A stretch of DNA of 64,000 bases, from the NCBI GenBank assembly GCA_900319385.1, contig ONOG01000003.1, positions 51,587-115,586 of the forward strand, in the 5' to 3' direction. The translations under genes and the position numbers were made by a program. Below, one piece after another: positions 15,808 through 26,144 of this stretch. The DNA comes from an uncultured Prevotellaceae bacterium (GTDB lineage Bacteria > Bacteroidota > Bacteroidia > Bacteroidales > Bacteroidaceae). Numbering within the stretch: position 1 is the first letter of the stretch; each line of letters begins with the position of its first letter. The notes under the pieces were generated by a model that saw nothing but the letters and a program-made list of their open reading frames with translations, had not been told where the DNA came from and did no database searches.

Positions 15808-17916
15808 ATGAAACACCTTGCTTCAAGTTTCGTCCTCATCATCCTTTCATTTGTTTTTGCCGCATGCAGCGACAAAGGCGAAGAAGACAGCAACACAACC
15901 ACAAAACAATCCATCAGCGGACACATCGAGAAGGGACCCTTCCTCCAGGGATCGCAAGTTACGCTCCATGAACTCACCGACCGACTGACGCAGACGGGAA
16001 AAACCTTTTCTGCTCAAACGTCCGACGACCTGGGCGCATTCGCCTTCTCCACGGCCATGACCCTCGAAAGCCAGTATGCCGAACTACAGACAAGCGGCTA
16101 TTTCTTCAACGAAGTGAAGGGACAGCTGTCAACGTCGCAAATCACGCTCCGCGCCCTGTCCGACCTAAGCGACCGCAGCACAGTCAATGTCAACCTGCTC
16201 ACCCATCTGGAGTGTGACCGTGTGCTAAAGCTCGTAGCCGAGGGCACATCCTTTGCTGATGCCAAGCTGCAGGCAGAACGCGAACTGCTGACCATCTTCG
16301 GCATCCATGCCGAAGTGGCGTTGTCAGAAGACATTTCGTTAACGGATGCAACGCAGAACGCGAAGGTGCTGTTGGCGGTATCGTCTGTGTTGCTGGCTGA
16401 CCGCAGCGAGGCAGAGTTTTCGGAGTTCATCGCCACCTTTGCCCAAGATTTTGCAGACAACGGCAGGCTTGACAATCCTGGACTCACTGAAAAACTGCAT
16501 GAGGGACAGCGCTGCATTACACCCTCGAAAGTGGTCGAAAACATCACGCAGTTCTATGCCGAGAAAGGACGTGAACTGACCTTTTCCGATTTCTCTGCCT
16601 TTGTCGATTTCAACGGCGACGGAACTGCGGGCAACGACATCTACGATCCGACACACCCAGCTCAGGTTGACACCGACCACATCCACGCACCGATAGAAGG
16701 TGGAACGTGGCGAATCAATGTCCGAGCAGACATTCCACTTTACCTCACACCCATCATAGCGCAAAATGAGTTTTCGTTTCCTGACTATGTAGGAGAACTT
16801 GTCCGCACGCAGATGTCAATGGCGAAAGACTACGCCGATGGTGTGCTGACCCTCACCGTCGAGCCTGCCTCCTACCGTATCATCAAAGCGCAGAAAGTGA
16901 GATTGTATGACGCTGTCGGCAACGTCGTCGTGAGCATTGATGTGACGCAGGAGGGTAATCCTGACGGTGCGTTCTTAGGCGATAAGGGCACTCAAATTGT
17001 CAAAGACTTGCTGCGCACTTTGTCGGAAGCAGAAGATGGCTACGCCGCTGTAGATGGCCATTACACAGATTCGTTCACGCCGATGAGCGCCAACGACCCT
17101 GAGTTGCAAAATCTGTGGACGGCATACTATCGTGCCATCGTCCTATGTAAAACTATCAGCGATACCTTCAATCGCAATAGTACAGAGAACCTGTTGGAAG
17201 CCATGTGTGCTGTGACCGAGGCATTGGCATACTACCGCCTCATCACCTTTTTCGGAGATGTACCGGAGGGAGGTTTGATGGAGGGGATGATGCCGTCTGG
17301 GCGGGTCTCTGCCGAAAAACTACTCAGCGAATACACCACAGCCTTGAAGTCGCTTTTGCCCCAGGCGTCTGACAGCGAAAAGAAGGGTCCGACGACACCC
17401 GACAACTGGGCCTGCCCATCACGCCACACCCTGCTGATTCTGTTGGCAGACCTTCATCTCTACCAACATCAGTATGCCGAGGCTCGACCGCTGCTCGACG
17501 AACTCATCCAAAGCGGCAGATACACGTTAGACAGTCAGAACGGGAAACTGAATGCAGACTCTGGCGAAGCACTCCTCTCGATTCATCTTTCGACCGATGC
17601 CATTATCTCTACCTACTCCGACATACTGCTGCAGATGGCTGAGTGCGAAACGATGACCACGCGTCCGGATGTCGCCTGGACGTACATCCATCAGGTCGTT
17701 TCGGCTAAAGGATTGAGCATCACATCCACAGATCCAATGAAGGCCATCGACGAGGTGCGACGTCAAATCCACCTTGGCGACGGTGGCTACTTTGCGTTTC
17801 TCAAGCGCTCACGTCTGTTCTATTCGCTTGGACTTCCTACGTGGCAACAACTGTTGCCAATTCCTCAGCGTGAAATCCTGACGAACCCATCCATTGGTCA
17901 AAACCCCGGCTATTAG
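15808..17916 (+). CDS. SusD-like lipoprotein with extra N-terminal domains, no SusC partner
   Basis: 702-residue predicted outer-membrane lipoprotein: signal peptide with lipobox FVFAAC (Cys20). The N-terminal 280 residues begin with a carboxypeptidase-regulatory-like beta domain (SGHIEKGPFLQGSQVTLHEL) followed by a helical part and a DFNGDGTAGNDIYDPTHP calcium-loop-like turn. Residues about 297-380 (WRINVRADIP...VVVSIDVTQEG) resemble a BACON domain. The C-terminal third is SusD-like: tetratricopeptide-type helices and the diagnostic ending LLPIPQREILTNPSIGQNPG. SusD proteins normally bind glycans beside a SusC transporter, yet neither side of this gene has one. It may serve a SusC encoded elsewhere or a different binding role. 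Confidence 0.8.
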   Translation: MKHLASSFVLIILSFVFAACSDKGEEDSNTTTKQSISGHIEKGPFLQGSQVTLHELTDRLTQTGKTFSAQTSDDLGAFAFSTAMTLESQYAELQTSGYFFNEVKGQLSTSQITLRALSDLSDRSTVNVNLLTHLECDRVLKLVAEGTSFADAKLQAERELLTIFGIHAEVALSEDISLTDATQNAKVLLAVSSVLLADRSEAEFSEFIATFAQDFADNGRLDNPGLTEKLHEGQRCITPSKVVENITQFYAEKGRELTFSDFSAFVDFNGDGTAGNDIYDPTHPAQVDTDHIHAPIEGGTWRINVRADIPLYLTPIIAQNEFSFPDYVGELVRTQMSMAKDYADGVLTLTVEPASYRIIKAQKVRLYDAVGNVVVSIDVTQEGNPDGAFLGDKGTQIVKDLLRTLSEAEDGYAAVDGHYTDSFTPMSANDPELQNLWTAYYRAIVLCKTISDTFNRNSTENLLEAMCAVTEALAYYRLITFFGDVPEGGLMEGMMPSGRVSAEKLLSEYTTALKSLLPQASDSEKKGPTTPDNWACPSRHTLLILLADLHLYQHQYAEARPLLDELIQSGRYTLDSQNGKLNADSGEALLSIHLSTDAIISTYSDILLQMAECETMTTRPDVAWTYIHQVVSAKGLSITSTDPMKAIDEVRRQIHLGDGGYFAFLKRSRLFYSLGLPTWQQLLPIPQREILTNPSIGQNPGY

Positions 17917-17946
17917 TAGTTAAACTGATTCTATTATATATAGTAG

Positions 17947-17978
17947 AGCGGCAGGTCCACCGAAGTGAACCTGCCGCT
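17947..17978. terminator. Bidirectional terminator hairpin
   Basis: AGCGGCAGGT (17947-17956) pairs with ACCTGCCGCT (17969-17978), with further pairing inside the loop. It lies between the convergent SusD-like gene and V-ATPase subunit K. Confidence 0.75.
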
Positions 17979-18001
17979 TTGAACTTGATGATTGATACTG
18001 C

Positions 18002-18487
<486 letters not shown>

Positions 18488-18494
18488 TTATACT

Positions 18495-20372
18495 TTACTT
18501 TTTATAGGTCTTCACCTCGAATGGCTCGTAGGCCTTGCCACCGCCTTCGAAGTTGGCGTTCTTGAAGAACTCGACGAAGGTGAGTCGCATGGGGTGAACG
18601 AACGACGAGATCATGCAGAGGGCGAAGTTGATGCCGTGGCCCAACAGAAGGATGATGAGCATCGGCAACCAGCGCAACGTCCAGGGCAGAGAGTCTGTCA
18701 TGTCGATGGCCAAAGAATTGAACACCGAGCCGAGCACACCACCTGTGAGTCCGAGGGCAAACAGACGGATGTAGGAGAGCAGGTCGCCAAGCAGTCCAGT
18801 GGCCATGCCGTAGGTGTCCCACACGCCCGTACCGAAGTTCAGCAGCGGATTCTTCGCCGGATTGTTTAGGAAGAAAATGCCGATGGCACTCACTCCGATC
18901 AAAGCGTAGAATATATAAGTGACAAACGTAGGCAACTCGACTCCGCAGGCTGGCAGGCCAAACAGCAGGGTGGCGGACAGCAGTGCTGTCACCCAAGAGA
19001 ACTTGCCTATGCCGAACTTCCAGCCGTAGAGTTTGGCGGCCTTCATTCCCGCCAACACCATGCCGAGCAGCACTTGGATGAGTCCGATGATGACCGATAT
19101 GACCATCATGGGCGAGTAGCCGAAGAGGGTGAAGTTGTGCTCGTTGATGAAGTACTTCTTCACTGGAGCAAGGAATGCCCACTCCTGCTGTGTGAGGTCT
19201 ATGCCGAAGAACGAACCTGTGAGCGTACCGCAGATGATGGTCATGGCTCCGAGGAAGATGCCCAGTTTGGCGTAGGGCTTCTGCTCCTGCGGCAGCTTAT
19301 TAAACAGCAGAATGCTCACGGCAAGGATGATGAGTCCGTAGCCCGCATCGCCCATGCAGAGTCCGAAGAAGAGCATGAAGAACGGTGCGAAGAACGGTGT
19401 GACATCGAGGTCGTGGTAGTTCGGCAACGAGTACATCTTGAGGATGGGCTCGAAGAGCGAACTGAACTTGCCGTTCTTGATTTCCACGGGCACGTCGTCC
19501 TCCAGCACGGGTTGTTCCACTTCGTAGAAAATGTGGTTCTGGTCGAGATAGGCAGTCACCTCCTCTTCCCGCTCGGCGGGAATCCAGCCTTGCATCAGTC
19601 GGAGCGCATTGTCCGCCACGGCCTCATAGCTCAGGTGAACGCGAGAAAGCGAGATGTCGTTGCCGACCTCTACCTGTGCGGCCTGTATCACATCACGGTA
19701 CATACCATTGATGCTGAGCAGGTTGACGTGGATATCGTCGAGCTGCGTCTTCAGCTGTTCCAACTCCTCTTCGTAGGAAGAAAGAGGCTTGGCAGGCAGT
19801 TCGAGCGTCTCGGCGGTGATGTCGGGATGTTCGGGCGAGAAGGTGACGAAGTAGATTTTCTTCTCCACCTCGCTGATGACTGTGGCGAAGTATTGGTCCA
19901 CCCAATCGGCTTGGAACATCTTGTTGGGACAAGCAAAGAAACTTACCTTGTAGCCATGCTGCTCCAGCTCGCGAACCTGGGCAAAGTCAAACTCACCCCA
20001 GGGTTCCAGTGCCTTGATATTCTTTTCCGTTGCTTCAATCTGACGTTTCACATCCTGCTCACGACTGACGAGCGATTCCACTTGCTCGACCTGGCTCTGG
20101 GCTTCGGCACAGAGTTTGGCGTGGTTAAGCGAAGCAGGAGAGATGGCCGTGAACGTGCGGTCCACCTTGTAGGAATCGACGGCATAGTCGAGTTCCTTCA
20201 GCGCATTCTTGAAACGCTCGGAGAGGGCTTTGCTTGCTTCGAACTCCTCGCTGGTGGCTCCGCTCTGGAGTTGGTCAACATGTACGACACCGAGTTTTCG
20301 GATGCCATCGATGAACTGATCATATTCCTTGTTCGTAACGAGGAACGTGATTTTCTTCATTTGCGTAATCAT
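18495..20372 (-). CDS. ntpI: V-type ATPase subunit I (membrane stator, subunit a)
   Basis: 625-residue stator subunit that provides the ion half-channels next to the K ring. The N-terminal half (about 1-310) is a cytoplasmic alpha/beta plus coiled-coil arm; the C-terminal half has about eight membrane helices, beginning FFAPFFMLFFGLCMGDAGYGL and including the channel helix with the conserved arginine in LGDLLSYIRLFALGLTGG. The start ATG overlaps the subunit D stop (ATGA). An alternative start four codons later (MKKITFLV) is also plausible. Confidence 0.95.
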   Translation of the reverse strand: MITQMKKITFLVTNKEYDQFIDGIRKLGVVHVDQLQSGATSEEFEASKALSERFKNALKELDYAVDSYKVDRTFTAISPASLNHAKLCAEAQSQVEQVESLVSREQDVKRQIEATEKNIKALEPWGEFDFAQVRELEQHGYKVSFFACPNKMFQADWVDQYFATVISEVEKKIYFVTFSPEHPDITAETLELPAKPLSSYEEELEQLKTQLDDIHVNLLSINGMYRDVIQAAQVEVGNDISLSRVHLSYEAVADNALRLMQGWIPAEREEEVTAYLDQNHIFYEVEQPVLEDDVPVEIKNGKFSSLFEPILKMYSLPNYHDLDVTPFFAPFFMLFFGLCMGDAGYGLIILAVSILLFNKLPQEQKPYAKLGIFLGAMTIICGTLTGSFFGIDLTQQEWAFLAPVKKYFINEHNFTLFGYSPMMVISVIIGLIQVLLGMVLAGMKAAKLYGWKFGIGKFSWVTALLSATLLFGLPACGVELPTFVTYIFYALIGVSAIGIFFLNNPAKNPLLNFGTGVWDTYGMATGLLGDLLSYIRLFALGLTGGVLGSVFNSLAIDMTDSLPWTLRWLPMLIILLLGHGINFALCMISSFVHPMRLTFVEFFKNANFEGGGKAYEPFEVKTYKK

Positions 20373-21013
20373 GCGGCTCCCTCCTTTCCTTGTTTCTCGG
20401 CTGCTTTGGCTTCGTCGGCCTTCTTACGCTTCTCCTGCAGCGACTTCAGAATCTTCTGGCTCGACTTCGACAGGTTTTCCTCGTCCTCCATGAAGCGCTT
20501 AATCTTGCGGATGGCTTCCTGGAATCCAGGTATCTGGACTTTCTCAAACAGGTTGACCTTCTGCGTCGTCTTGCGGCGTGCATGGTCGAGCAGTCCGAGC
20601 TTGGCCACGACGAACTCCCGTTCGACAGCGGTCTTGGCCAGGCCTTGCAGCAGATTGATTCCGTCGAAATACCATTTCGGGGCGCTGAACAGACCGAAGG
20701 GCTTGACGTCGAGGCGGATGTTCTTCAGAATTGGGACACGCACGCCGGCAATCTTCTTGACGTCCAGCTCGACGTCCTTCAGTGCTACGAGCGACTGGTC
20801 GAACTCGCCCCACAGGGCGTACATCGACTCGTAGCCGGCAATCTGCTGCTCCAGCTTGCGGTCCAATTCGTCTGCCTCGTCCTTGCACTTCTTCACCTCG
20901 AGGCGCAGCGCGGTCTCCTTGCTCTTGATGATGGGGAGCGTGCGCTGTCGCATCTTCAGTTGTTTTTCTATCTGCTGAAGCGACGTTTTGTTATATTGAA
21001 ACTTAATTGCCAT
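20369..21013 (-). CDS. ntpD: V-type ATPase subunit D (central shaft)
   Basis: 214-residue coiled-coil axle connecting the A3B3 head to the ring. It is helical throughout, with the family pattern of long N- and C-terminal helices (TSLQQIEKQLKMRQRTLPII; RRKTTQKVNLFEKVQIPGF) and a middle beta hairpin. Overlaps subunit I by four bases and follows subunit B after 18 bases. Confidence 0.94.
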   Translation of the reverse strand: MAIKFQYNKTSLQQIEKQLKMRQRTLPIIKSKETALRLEVKKCKDEADELDRKLEQQIAGYESMYALWGEFDQSLVALKDVELDVKKIAGVRVPILKNIRLDVKPFGLFSAPKWYFDGINLLQGLAKTAVEREFVVAKLGLLDHARRKTTQKVNLFEKVQIPGFQEAIRKIKRFMEDEENLSKSSQKILKSLQEKRKKADEAKAAEKQGKEGAA

Positions 21014-21031
21014 GGGAGAAAAATATTCTCG

Positions 21032-22354
21032 TTATTTCCAGAACTGGTCGGTCAGTTCCTTCTTAATGTTAACCTCTTCCAGCTTGAAATACTTCTGGAA
21101 CAGCTGCCAGGTCACGTCGAGCATCTCTGTCGTGTCAAGATCGACGTCGATGGCGAGGAGCTTCTTTCCGTATTCCTGGGCGAAGTCGAGGCAGCGGTTG
21201 TCGTAGTCGGTGAGGTCGAAACCGTTCTCCAGCTTCGTCTTGGCGTTGGCAGCGTCGGAATAGAGTCGGATGGCTGCGTTCATCACCTGCGAGTGGTCCT
21301 TACGTGTCTTCTTACCAGCCACGAGCTGCTTCAGACGTGAGAGCGAACGGAAGGGATCGACAATGACCTTACCGATGTCGCTGTCGCGGCGCAGGTAGAG
21401 CTGACCTTCGGTGATGTAACCCGTGTTGTCTGGTACGGCGTGTGTGATGTCACCACCCGACAGGGTCGTCACGGCGATGATGGTAATGGAGCCGCCACCA
21501 GCTTCTTCGGGGAACTGCACGGCCTTCTCGTAGATCTTGGCGAGGTCGGAATAGAGAGAACCAGGCATCGAGTCCTTCGACGGAATCTGGTCCATACGGT
21601 TGCTGACGATCGAGAGCGAGTCGGCGTACGACGTCATGTCGGTGAGCAGCACGAGCACCTTCTCGTGTTTCTCGACTGCAAAATATTCGGCAGCGGTCAG
21701 GGCCATGTCAGGAATCAGCAGACGTTCGACGGCAGGGTCTTCCGTTGTGTTCATGAACGAGATGATGCGGTCGAGCGCACCTGCATTCGAGAACGTGTTG
21801 CGGAAGAAGTAGTAGTCGTCGTTGGTCATACCCATGCCGCCGAGGATAATCTTGTCGGCCTTGGCACGCAGGGCCACGAGCGCCATCACCTCGTTGAACG
21901 GCTGGTCGGGGTCGGCGAAGAAAGGAATCTTCTGTCCCGACACGAGTGTATTGTTGAGGTCGATACCGGCAATACCTGTCGCGATGAGTTCGCTGGGCTG
22001 GCGACGACGGACAGGGTTGACCGAGGGGCCGCCGATTTCGACGTCCTTACCTTCAATCTCCGGACCTCCGTCGATGGGGTGTCCGTAGGCATTGAAGAAG
22101 CGTCCGGCCAGCTGGTCGCTCACTTTGAGCGACGGAGCCTTGCCGAGGAAAACAACTTCAGCGTTGGTGGGGATGCCGCCCGTACCTTCGAACACCTGCA
22201 GCGTCACGTCGTCGCCGGCAATCTTTACCACCTGGGCGAGTTTGCCGTCGATGGTGGCCAGTTCGTCATAGCCGACGCCCGTTGCCTTGAGCGAGCAGGT
22301 TGCCTTCGTAATCTGGCTAATCTTTGTATATACTTTTTGAAATGCTGTTGCCAT
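21032..22354 (-). CDS. ntpB: V-type ATPase subunit B (non-catalytic head subunit)
   Basis: 440 aa. Regulatory nucleotide-binding subunit alternating with A in the head. The Walker A lysine motif is absent, as usual for B; the family landmarks GRFFNAYGHPIDGGPEI, GIDLNNTLVSGQKIPFFADP and the long SGGDITHAVPDNTGYITEGQ stretch are present. A 107-base gap upstream of its start holds AAAATT-type simple repeats. Confidence 0.95.
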   Translation of the reverse strand: MATAFQKVYTKISQITKATCSLKATGVGYDELATIDGKLAQVVKIAGDDVTLQVFEGTGGIPTNAEVVFLGKAPSLKVSDQLAGRFFNAYGHPIDGGPEIEGKDVEIGGPSVNPVRRRQPSELIATGIAGIDLNNTLVSGQKIPFFADPDQPFNEVMALVALRAKADKIILGGMGMTNDDYYFFRNTFSNAGALDRIISFMNTTEDPAVERLLIPDMALTAAEYFAVEKHEKVLVLLTDMTSYADSLSIVSNRMDQIPSKDSMPGSLYSDLAKIYEKAVQFPEEAGGGSITIIAVTTLSGGDITHAVPDNTGYITEGQLYLRRDSDIGKVIVDPFRSLSRLKQLVAGKKTRKDHSQVMNAAIRLYSDAANAKTKLENGFDLTDYDNRCLDFAQEYGKKLLAIDVDLDTTEMLDVTWQLFQKYFKLEEVNIKKELTDQFWK

Positions 22355-22461
22355 AACAATTTGAAATTAAAAATTAAAAATTAAAAATTAAAAGTGCCAA
22401 TGGCGCATCCTGTTGCTAAGCCATCTTACTTTTTAACTTTTACTTTTTACTTTTGCTGTTA

Positions 22462-24207
22462 TTACTTACCTTCGATGGCTTCGCGGATCTGACGCTTGTA
22501 GTCTTCGTACTGCTCCGACTTGAACTGCGAGTAGTTCATCTGCTTGCACAGGTTGATGAGCTTCTTGAAGTAGTCGGTCACGTCGAGGAAGTTGCTGAAC
22601 TGGAACTCGTGTTCGCAGATTTCGGTCACGACATCCATGATTTCCTCCTGGCGTTCGAGCGACGACACGGCATCCACTTCGTCGAAGGCATCCTGCTGCA
22701 AGAGCACAAAGTCGATGATCTCCGACTTCCAGAAAGTCTCGTGGTAGTCAACGGGCACACCGTCGTCGCCGAGGATGTTGATCTGTTCGGCGATTTCCTT
22801 ACCACGCTGCATACGGGTCTTCAGGTCGAGCACTTTCGAAATCCACTGGTCTCCCAGCTTCTTCGAGATATACTCGGCAAACTCGGGATATTCGAGGTAC
22901 TTGGAGTAGGAGTCGATAGGGTTGACAGCGGGGTAGCGCTTCTTGTCGGCGCGGTCCTGTTCGAGGGCGTAGAAGCAGCGTGCCACCTTCTTCGTGTTCT
23001 CGGTCACAGGCTCCTTCAGGTTACCACCGGCAGGCGATACGGTACCGATGAAGGTGATAGAGCCGACCTCACCGTTGTTGAGATATACGTAGCCGGCGCG
23101 GCCGTAGAAGTTGGCAACCAGCGCACCGAGGTCCATCGGGAAGGCGTCGGGGCCAGGCAGTTCCTCCATACGGTTCGACATTTCGCGCAGTGCCTGTGCC
23201 CAACGCGACGTAGAGTCGGCCATCAGCAGCACGCGCAGACCCATCGAGCGATAGTATTCAGCCATCGTCATGGCGGTATAGACAGACGCCTCACGCGCTG
23301 CCACCGGCATGTTCGACGTGTTGGCAATGATAATGGTACGTTCCATCAGCTTTCGGCCTGTATGCGGATCGACCAGTTCGGGGAACTCGGTGAAGATTTC
23401 CACCACCTCGTTGGCACGTTCACCGCAGGCAGCGATGATGACGATGTCGGCCTCAGCCTGCTTCGAGATGGCGTGCTGCAGCACTGTCTTACCCGTTCCG
23501 AAGGGTCCGGGGATGAAGCCTGTACCGCCCTCGACGATGGGGTTGAAGGTGTCGATGGTGCGCACACCCGTCTCCAGCAGTTTGAACGGACGGGGCTTCT
23601 GCTTGTAGTTGGTCATGGCGAACTTCACCGGCCAGTGCTGGATCATGTTCACCTTCAGTTCCTCGCCATTCTCCTTGACGAGCACGGCGATGGTGTCTTC
23701 CACCTTGTACTGTCCGGCAGCCACAATGCTCTTCACCGTAGCCGTACCCTCCATCTGGAAGGGAACCATGATCTTCAGCGGCTGCGAGTTCTCCTCCACC
23801 TTGCCGAGCCAGTCGCTGGCCTCCACGGTGTCGCCCACCTTGGCGAGGGGTTCGAAGTCCCACAGACGCTCACGGTCGAGGGGGTCGGTGTACTGACCAC
23901 GCTTGAGGAACACGCCCTCCATCTTGTCGAGGTCGTTCTGCAGACCGTCGAAGTTCTTCGAGAGCATACCAGGTGCGAGCTGCACCTCGAGCATGTGTCC
24001 GGTAAATTCGGCGGGAGCACCTACTTTCAGTCCGCGTGTCGATTCGAACACCTGGACGAAGACATCGGCACCAATCACCTTGATGACCTCCGACATCAGG
24101 CGGTCGCCGCCTGTCTCGATGTAGCAGATTTCACCTTGCTTGACCGGTCCGTCCACTTTCAGCGTCACCATATTGGCGATGACGCCCTGTACTGTACCTT
24201 TTGTCAT
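22462..24207 (-). CDS. ntpA: V-type ATPase subunit A (catalytic)
   Basis: 581-residue ATP-hydrolysing subunit. The P-loop is GPFGTGKT (residues 234-241); the bulge region typical of V-type A subunits lies at about 110-190, and RWAQALREMSNR carries the catalytic-site arginine region. Order in the operon (A before B) and 254 bp of unbroken spacing to neighbours fit the Bacteroidetes arrangement. ATP synthesis or ion pumping depends on the K-ring ion, see subunit K. Confidence 0.96.
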   Translation of the reverse strand: MTKGTVQGVIANMVTLKVDGPVKQGEICYIETGGDRLMSEVIKVIGADVFVQVFESTRGLKVGAPAEFTGHMLEVQLAPGMLSKNFDGLQNDLDKMEGVFLKRGQYTDPLDRERLWDFEPLAKVGDTVEASDWLGKVEENSQPLKIMVPFQMEGTATVKSIVAAGQYKVEDTIAVLVKENGEELKVNMIQHWPVKFAMTNYKQKPRPFKLLETGVRTIDTFNPIVEGGTGFIPGPFGTGKTVLQHAISKQAEADIVIIAACGERANEVVEIFTEFPELVDPHTGRKLMERTIIIANTSNMPVAAREASVYTAMTMAEYYRSMGLRVLLMADSTSRWAQALREMSNRMEELPGPDAFPMDLGALVANFYGRAGYVYLNNGEVGSITFIGTVSPAGGNLKEPVTENTKKVARCFYALEQDRADKKRYPAVNPIDSYSKYLEYPEFAEYISKKLGDQWISKVLDLKTRMQRGKEIAEQINILGDDGVPVDYHETFWKSEIIDFVLLQQDAFDEVDAVSSLERQEEIMDVVTEICEHEFQFSNFLDVTDYFKKLINLCKQMNYSQFKSEQYEDYKRQIREAIEGK

Positions 24208-24223
24208 TCTGTATAATTGTTTT

Positions 24224-25132
24224 TTAGTTTCTTTTCATTCTTGCTGCGATGTCGGGACGGATGAACTCTTCCGGCACCTTGGCCTCGCCGCGCAGGTTCT
24301 CGATCACCTGACGGAAAGCCTCCTTTCCCTTCTCGGGATCGAGCACCTCCCAGCGGTTGAGCATCTCCAGCTTGCAGAGATAGGCAAACACGGCCTCGAC
24401 CGAGAAGATGTTCATGAAGGTCTGCTCGTCGAGCCAGTTCCACTTGAAGGCATCGATACGCTTCTCCTTCTCCACCGGATCGGCCGTATCGACAATCTTC
24501 ATCAGGTCTGCCATGTAGTCGAGTTCGTTGATGAGCGAGAAGTCCTTCGTATTGTTCGTGCGGATCATCTCGTTCACCTCGTTGTCACCCAGAATATACT
24601 TCGATACGTTCCAGCCGTACTTCCGCGCGATCAGCGCCGTCATGATGTTGGTGATGTTGAAGTTGAGCTTGAACCACGCCGAGATCATCCGGTTGGGACA
24701 CTGCGCCGCATAGTCGTAGTAGGCCAGCAACATCTGGTCCTCGGCAAACCATCCCTCCTTGTCCTTATTATAATTATAGTCGCGCGCGAAGGAAGACATG
24801 AACCCTGGGTAGCGGTGCACGTTGAAGTTCATCGTGCGGGCGGCACTGATGAGGTCCTGATACTGCTCCATCGTGTAGTTGCACCACGGATTCAGCTCCA
24901 CGCCCAGGACGCTGAGGTCTTCCCCAGGGTCGTTGGTCTTCGAAGCCTTCAGCAGCCGCACCACGTTCAGACAATCCTGCTTCAGGTAGAAGTAGTAGAG
25001 CAGGCCCTTGTCCTTCTCCGTCAGCACCTCGTCGCACTGCTCGCGGAAGTCGTCCAGCGTGACGGGACACTTGTCGCCCTCGTCCATCGCGATGTCCGGC
25101 ATTCCTGCCATCAAGCAATAGTAATTGGCCAT
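24224..25132 (-). CDS. DUF2764 protein of the V-ATPase operon
   Basis: 302 aa, starting MANYYCLMAGMPDIAMDEGD. This family is found between subunits E and A in Bacteroidetes and spirochaete-type V-ATPase operons, at the place where other operons encode subunit C. It is largely helical with no signal peptide or membrane segment. From position, it may replace the stalk subunit C (subunit d of the eukaryotic enzyme); I know of no direct proof. Starts 16 bases before subunit A. Confidence 0.88.
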   Translation of the reverse strand: MANYYCLMAGMPDIAMDEGDKCPVTLDDFREQCDEVLTEKDKGLLYYFYLKQDCLNVVRLLKASKTNDPGEDLSVLGVELNPWCNYTMEQYQDLISAARTMNFNVHRYPGFMSSFARDYNYNKDKEGWFAEDQMLLAYYDYAAQCPNRMISAWFKLNFNITNIMTALIARKYGWNVSKYILGDNEVNEMIRTNNTKDFSLINELDYMADLMKIVDTADPVEKEKRIDAFKWNWLDEQTFMNIFSVEAVFAYLCKLEMLNRWEVLDPEKGKEAFRQVIENLRGEAKVPEEFIRPDIAARMKRN

Positions 25133-25139
25133 TGTCTAT

Positions 25140-25262
25140 TGTTTTAGTTGACAAGTCGAAAAGTTGACAAGTTGACATCTTATTCCAAAGATGGTCGAAT
25201 CGGCAATTGAACAAGCAACTTGTCAGCTTGTCAGCTTGTCAACTCGTCAACTTTTCAATTTC
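25140..25262. repeat. GTTGACAAGT simple-repeat tract
   Basis: Alternating GTTGACAAG / CTTGTCAAC units in both orientations (TTGACAAGTTGACA... and ...AGCTTGTCAGCTTGTCAAC) fill the gap between subunit E and DUF2764. The tract is self-complementary and could fold. A related tract lies at 51708-51735. Confidence 0.7.
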
Positions 25263-25851
25263 AGAAAAGCATTTCCACCAGTTGCGGACGCAGGAAGTTC
25301 TTGAAATATTCCTCAAACTCGGCATCGCCGAAATTCACTTTGTACGAGCCATCGGCCGGAGCCACGGTGAAGGCAGTCTTCAGACCGTTCACCTGCTCGA
25401 TCTTCACGCCCTTGTCGAGCAATGCCTTGGCTTTCTTGGCAAACAGCGCCTTCAGGCTCTCGGCGTCCTGGGCGGAGATGACGATGTCTTCCTGGGCACC
25501 CCACTTCTCGGCCAGCTTCAGCATAAACTCGTTCATGAAGGCCTTGTCGTCGGTCTGACCCTTCACCACGTCCTTCACCACCTTGTCGCACACGACATTG
25601 GCGATTTCCGTCTTCAGGGCATTCAGCGCCTGGGCGTTGAACATCTTCAGTTCCGACTTCGTGTTGCCAGCCATCGCCTCGGCATCCTTCTTAGCCTTAG
25701 CCACAATGTCGGCAGCCTGAACCTGAGCGTCGGCCACAATCTTGTCAGCCTTTTCCTGAGCTGCAGCCACAATTTTCTCGGCCTCAGCATTACCCTTCTC
25801 CACTCCCTCGTGCAGGAGCTTCTGGGTCAGTTCTTGAATTTTATTTTCCAT
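25261..25851 (-). CDS. ntpE: V-type ATPase subunit E (peripheral stalk)
   Basis: 196 aa, first gene of the operon. The N-terminal two-thirds is a long Ala/Lys/Glu-rich coiled coil (EKIVAAAQEKADKIVADAQV) as in peripheral stalk E subunits, followed by a compact C-terminal domain. Its usual partner, subunit G/H, is not visible as a separate gene here. A consensus promoter lies 65 bases upstream, which probably drives all seven genes. Confidence 0.92.
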   Translation of the reverse strand: MENKIQELTQKLLHEGVEKGNAEAEKIVAAAQEKADKIVADAQVQAADIVAKAKKDAEAMAGNTKSELKMFNAQALNALKTEIANVVCDKVVKDVVKGQTDDKAFMNEFMLKLAEKWGAQEDIVISAQDAESLKALFAKKAKALLDKGVKIEQVNGLKTAFTVAPADGSYKVNFGDAEFEEYFKNFLRPQLVEMLF

Positions 25852-25915
25852 GTCTGTATATAAGATTTTATCTGATTCTTTTCACCTCTTTCTACACACT
25901 AACTGAAAATTACGG

Positions 25916-25946
25916 CAAATTTACAACTTTTTTATAAGCTACACAA
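25916..25946 (-). promoter_or_regulatory. V-ATPase operon promoter
   Basis: Minus strand TTG (25944-25946), 20 bases, TAAATTTG (25916-25923). Predicted start near 25910. Confidence 0.7.
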
Positions 25947-26144
25947 CTTTTTCGGACATTGAAAATAAAAAAAAGAAGAATGGCTCGCATTTACGGCCAA
26001 ACCACGGCGCTGCGAGAGCAATACAGCACACCGGACGACAGCCGACCCCAGCCCACCAGCGGACACGACGCCCCGTTTTCTCAGCCCGAACGCCCACAAA
26101 AATCAGTTCATCGCCGACACGACTCAGCCGGTGTGCCCAGAAAA

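Noticed and set aside
22453..24216. 587-codon plus-strand frame over V-ATPase subunit A
   Set aside because: Antisense shadow of a clear catalytic subunit gene.
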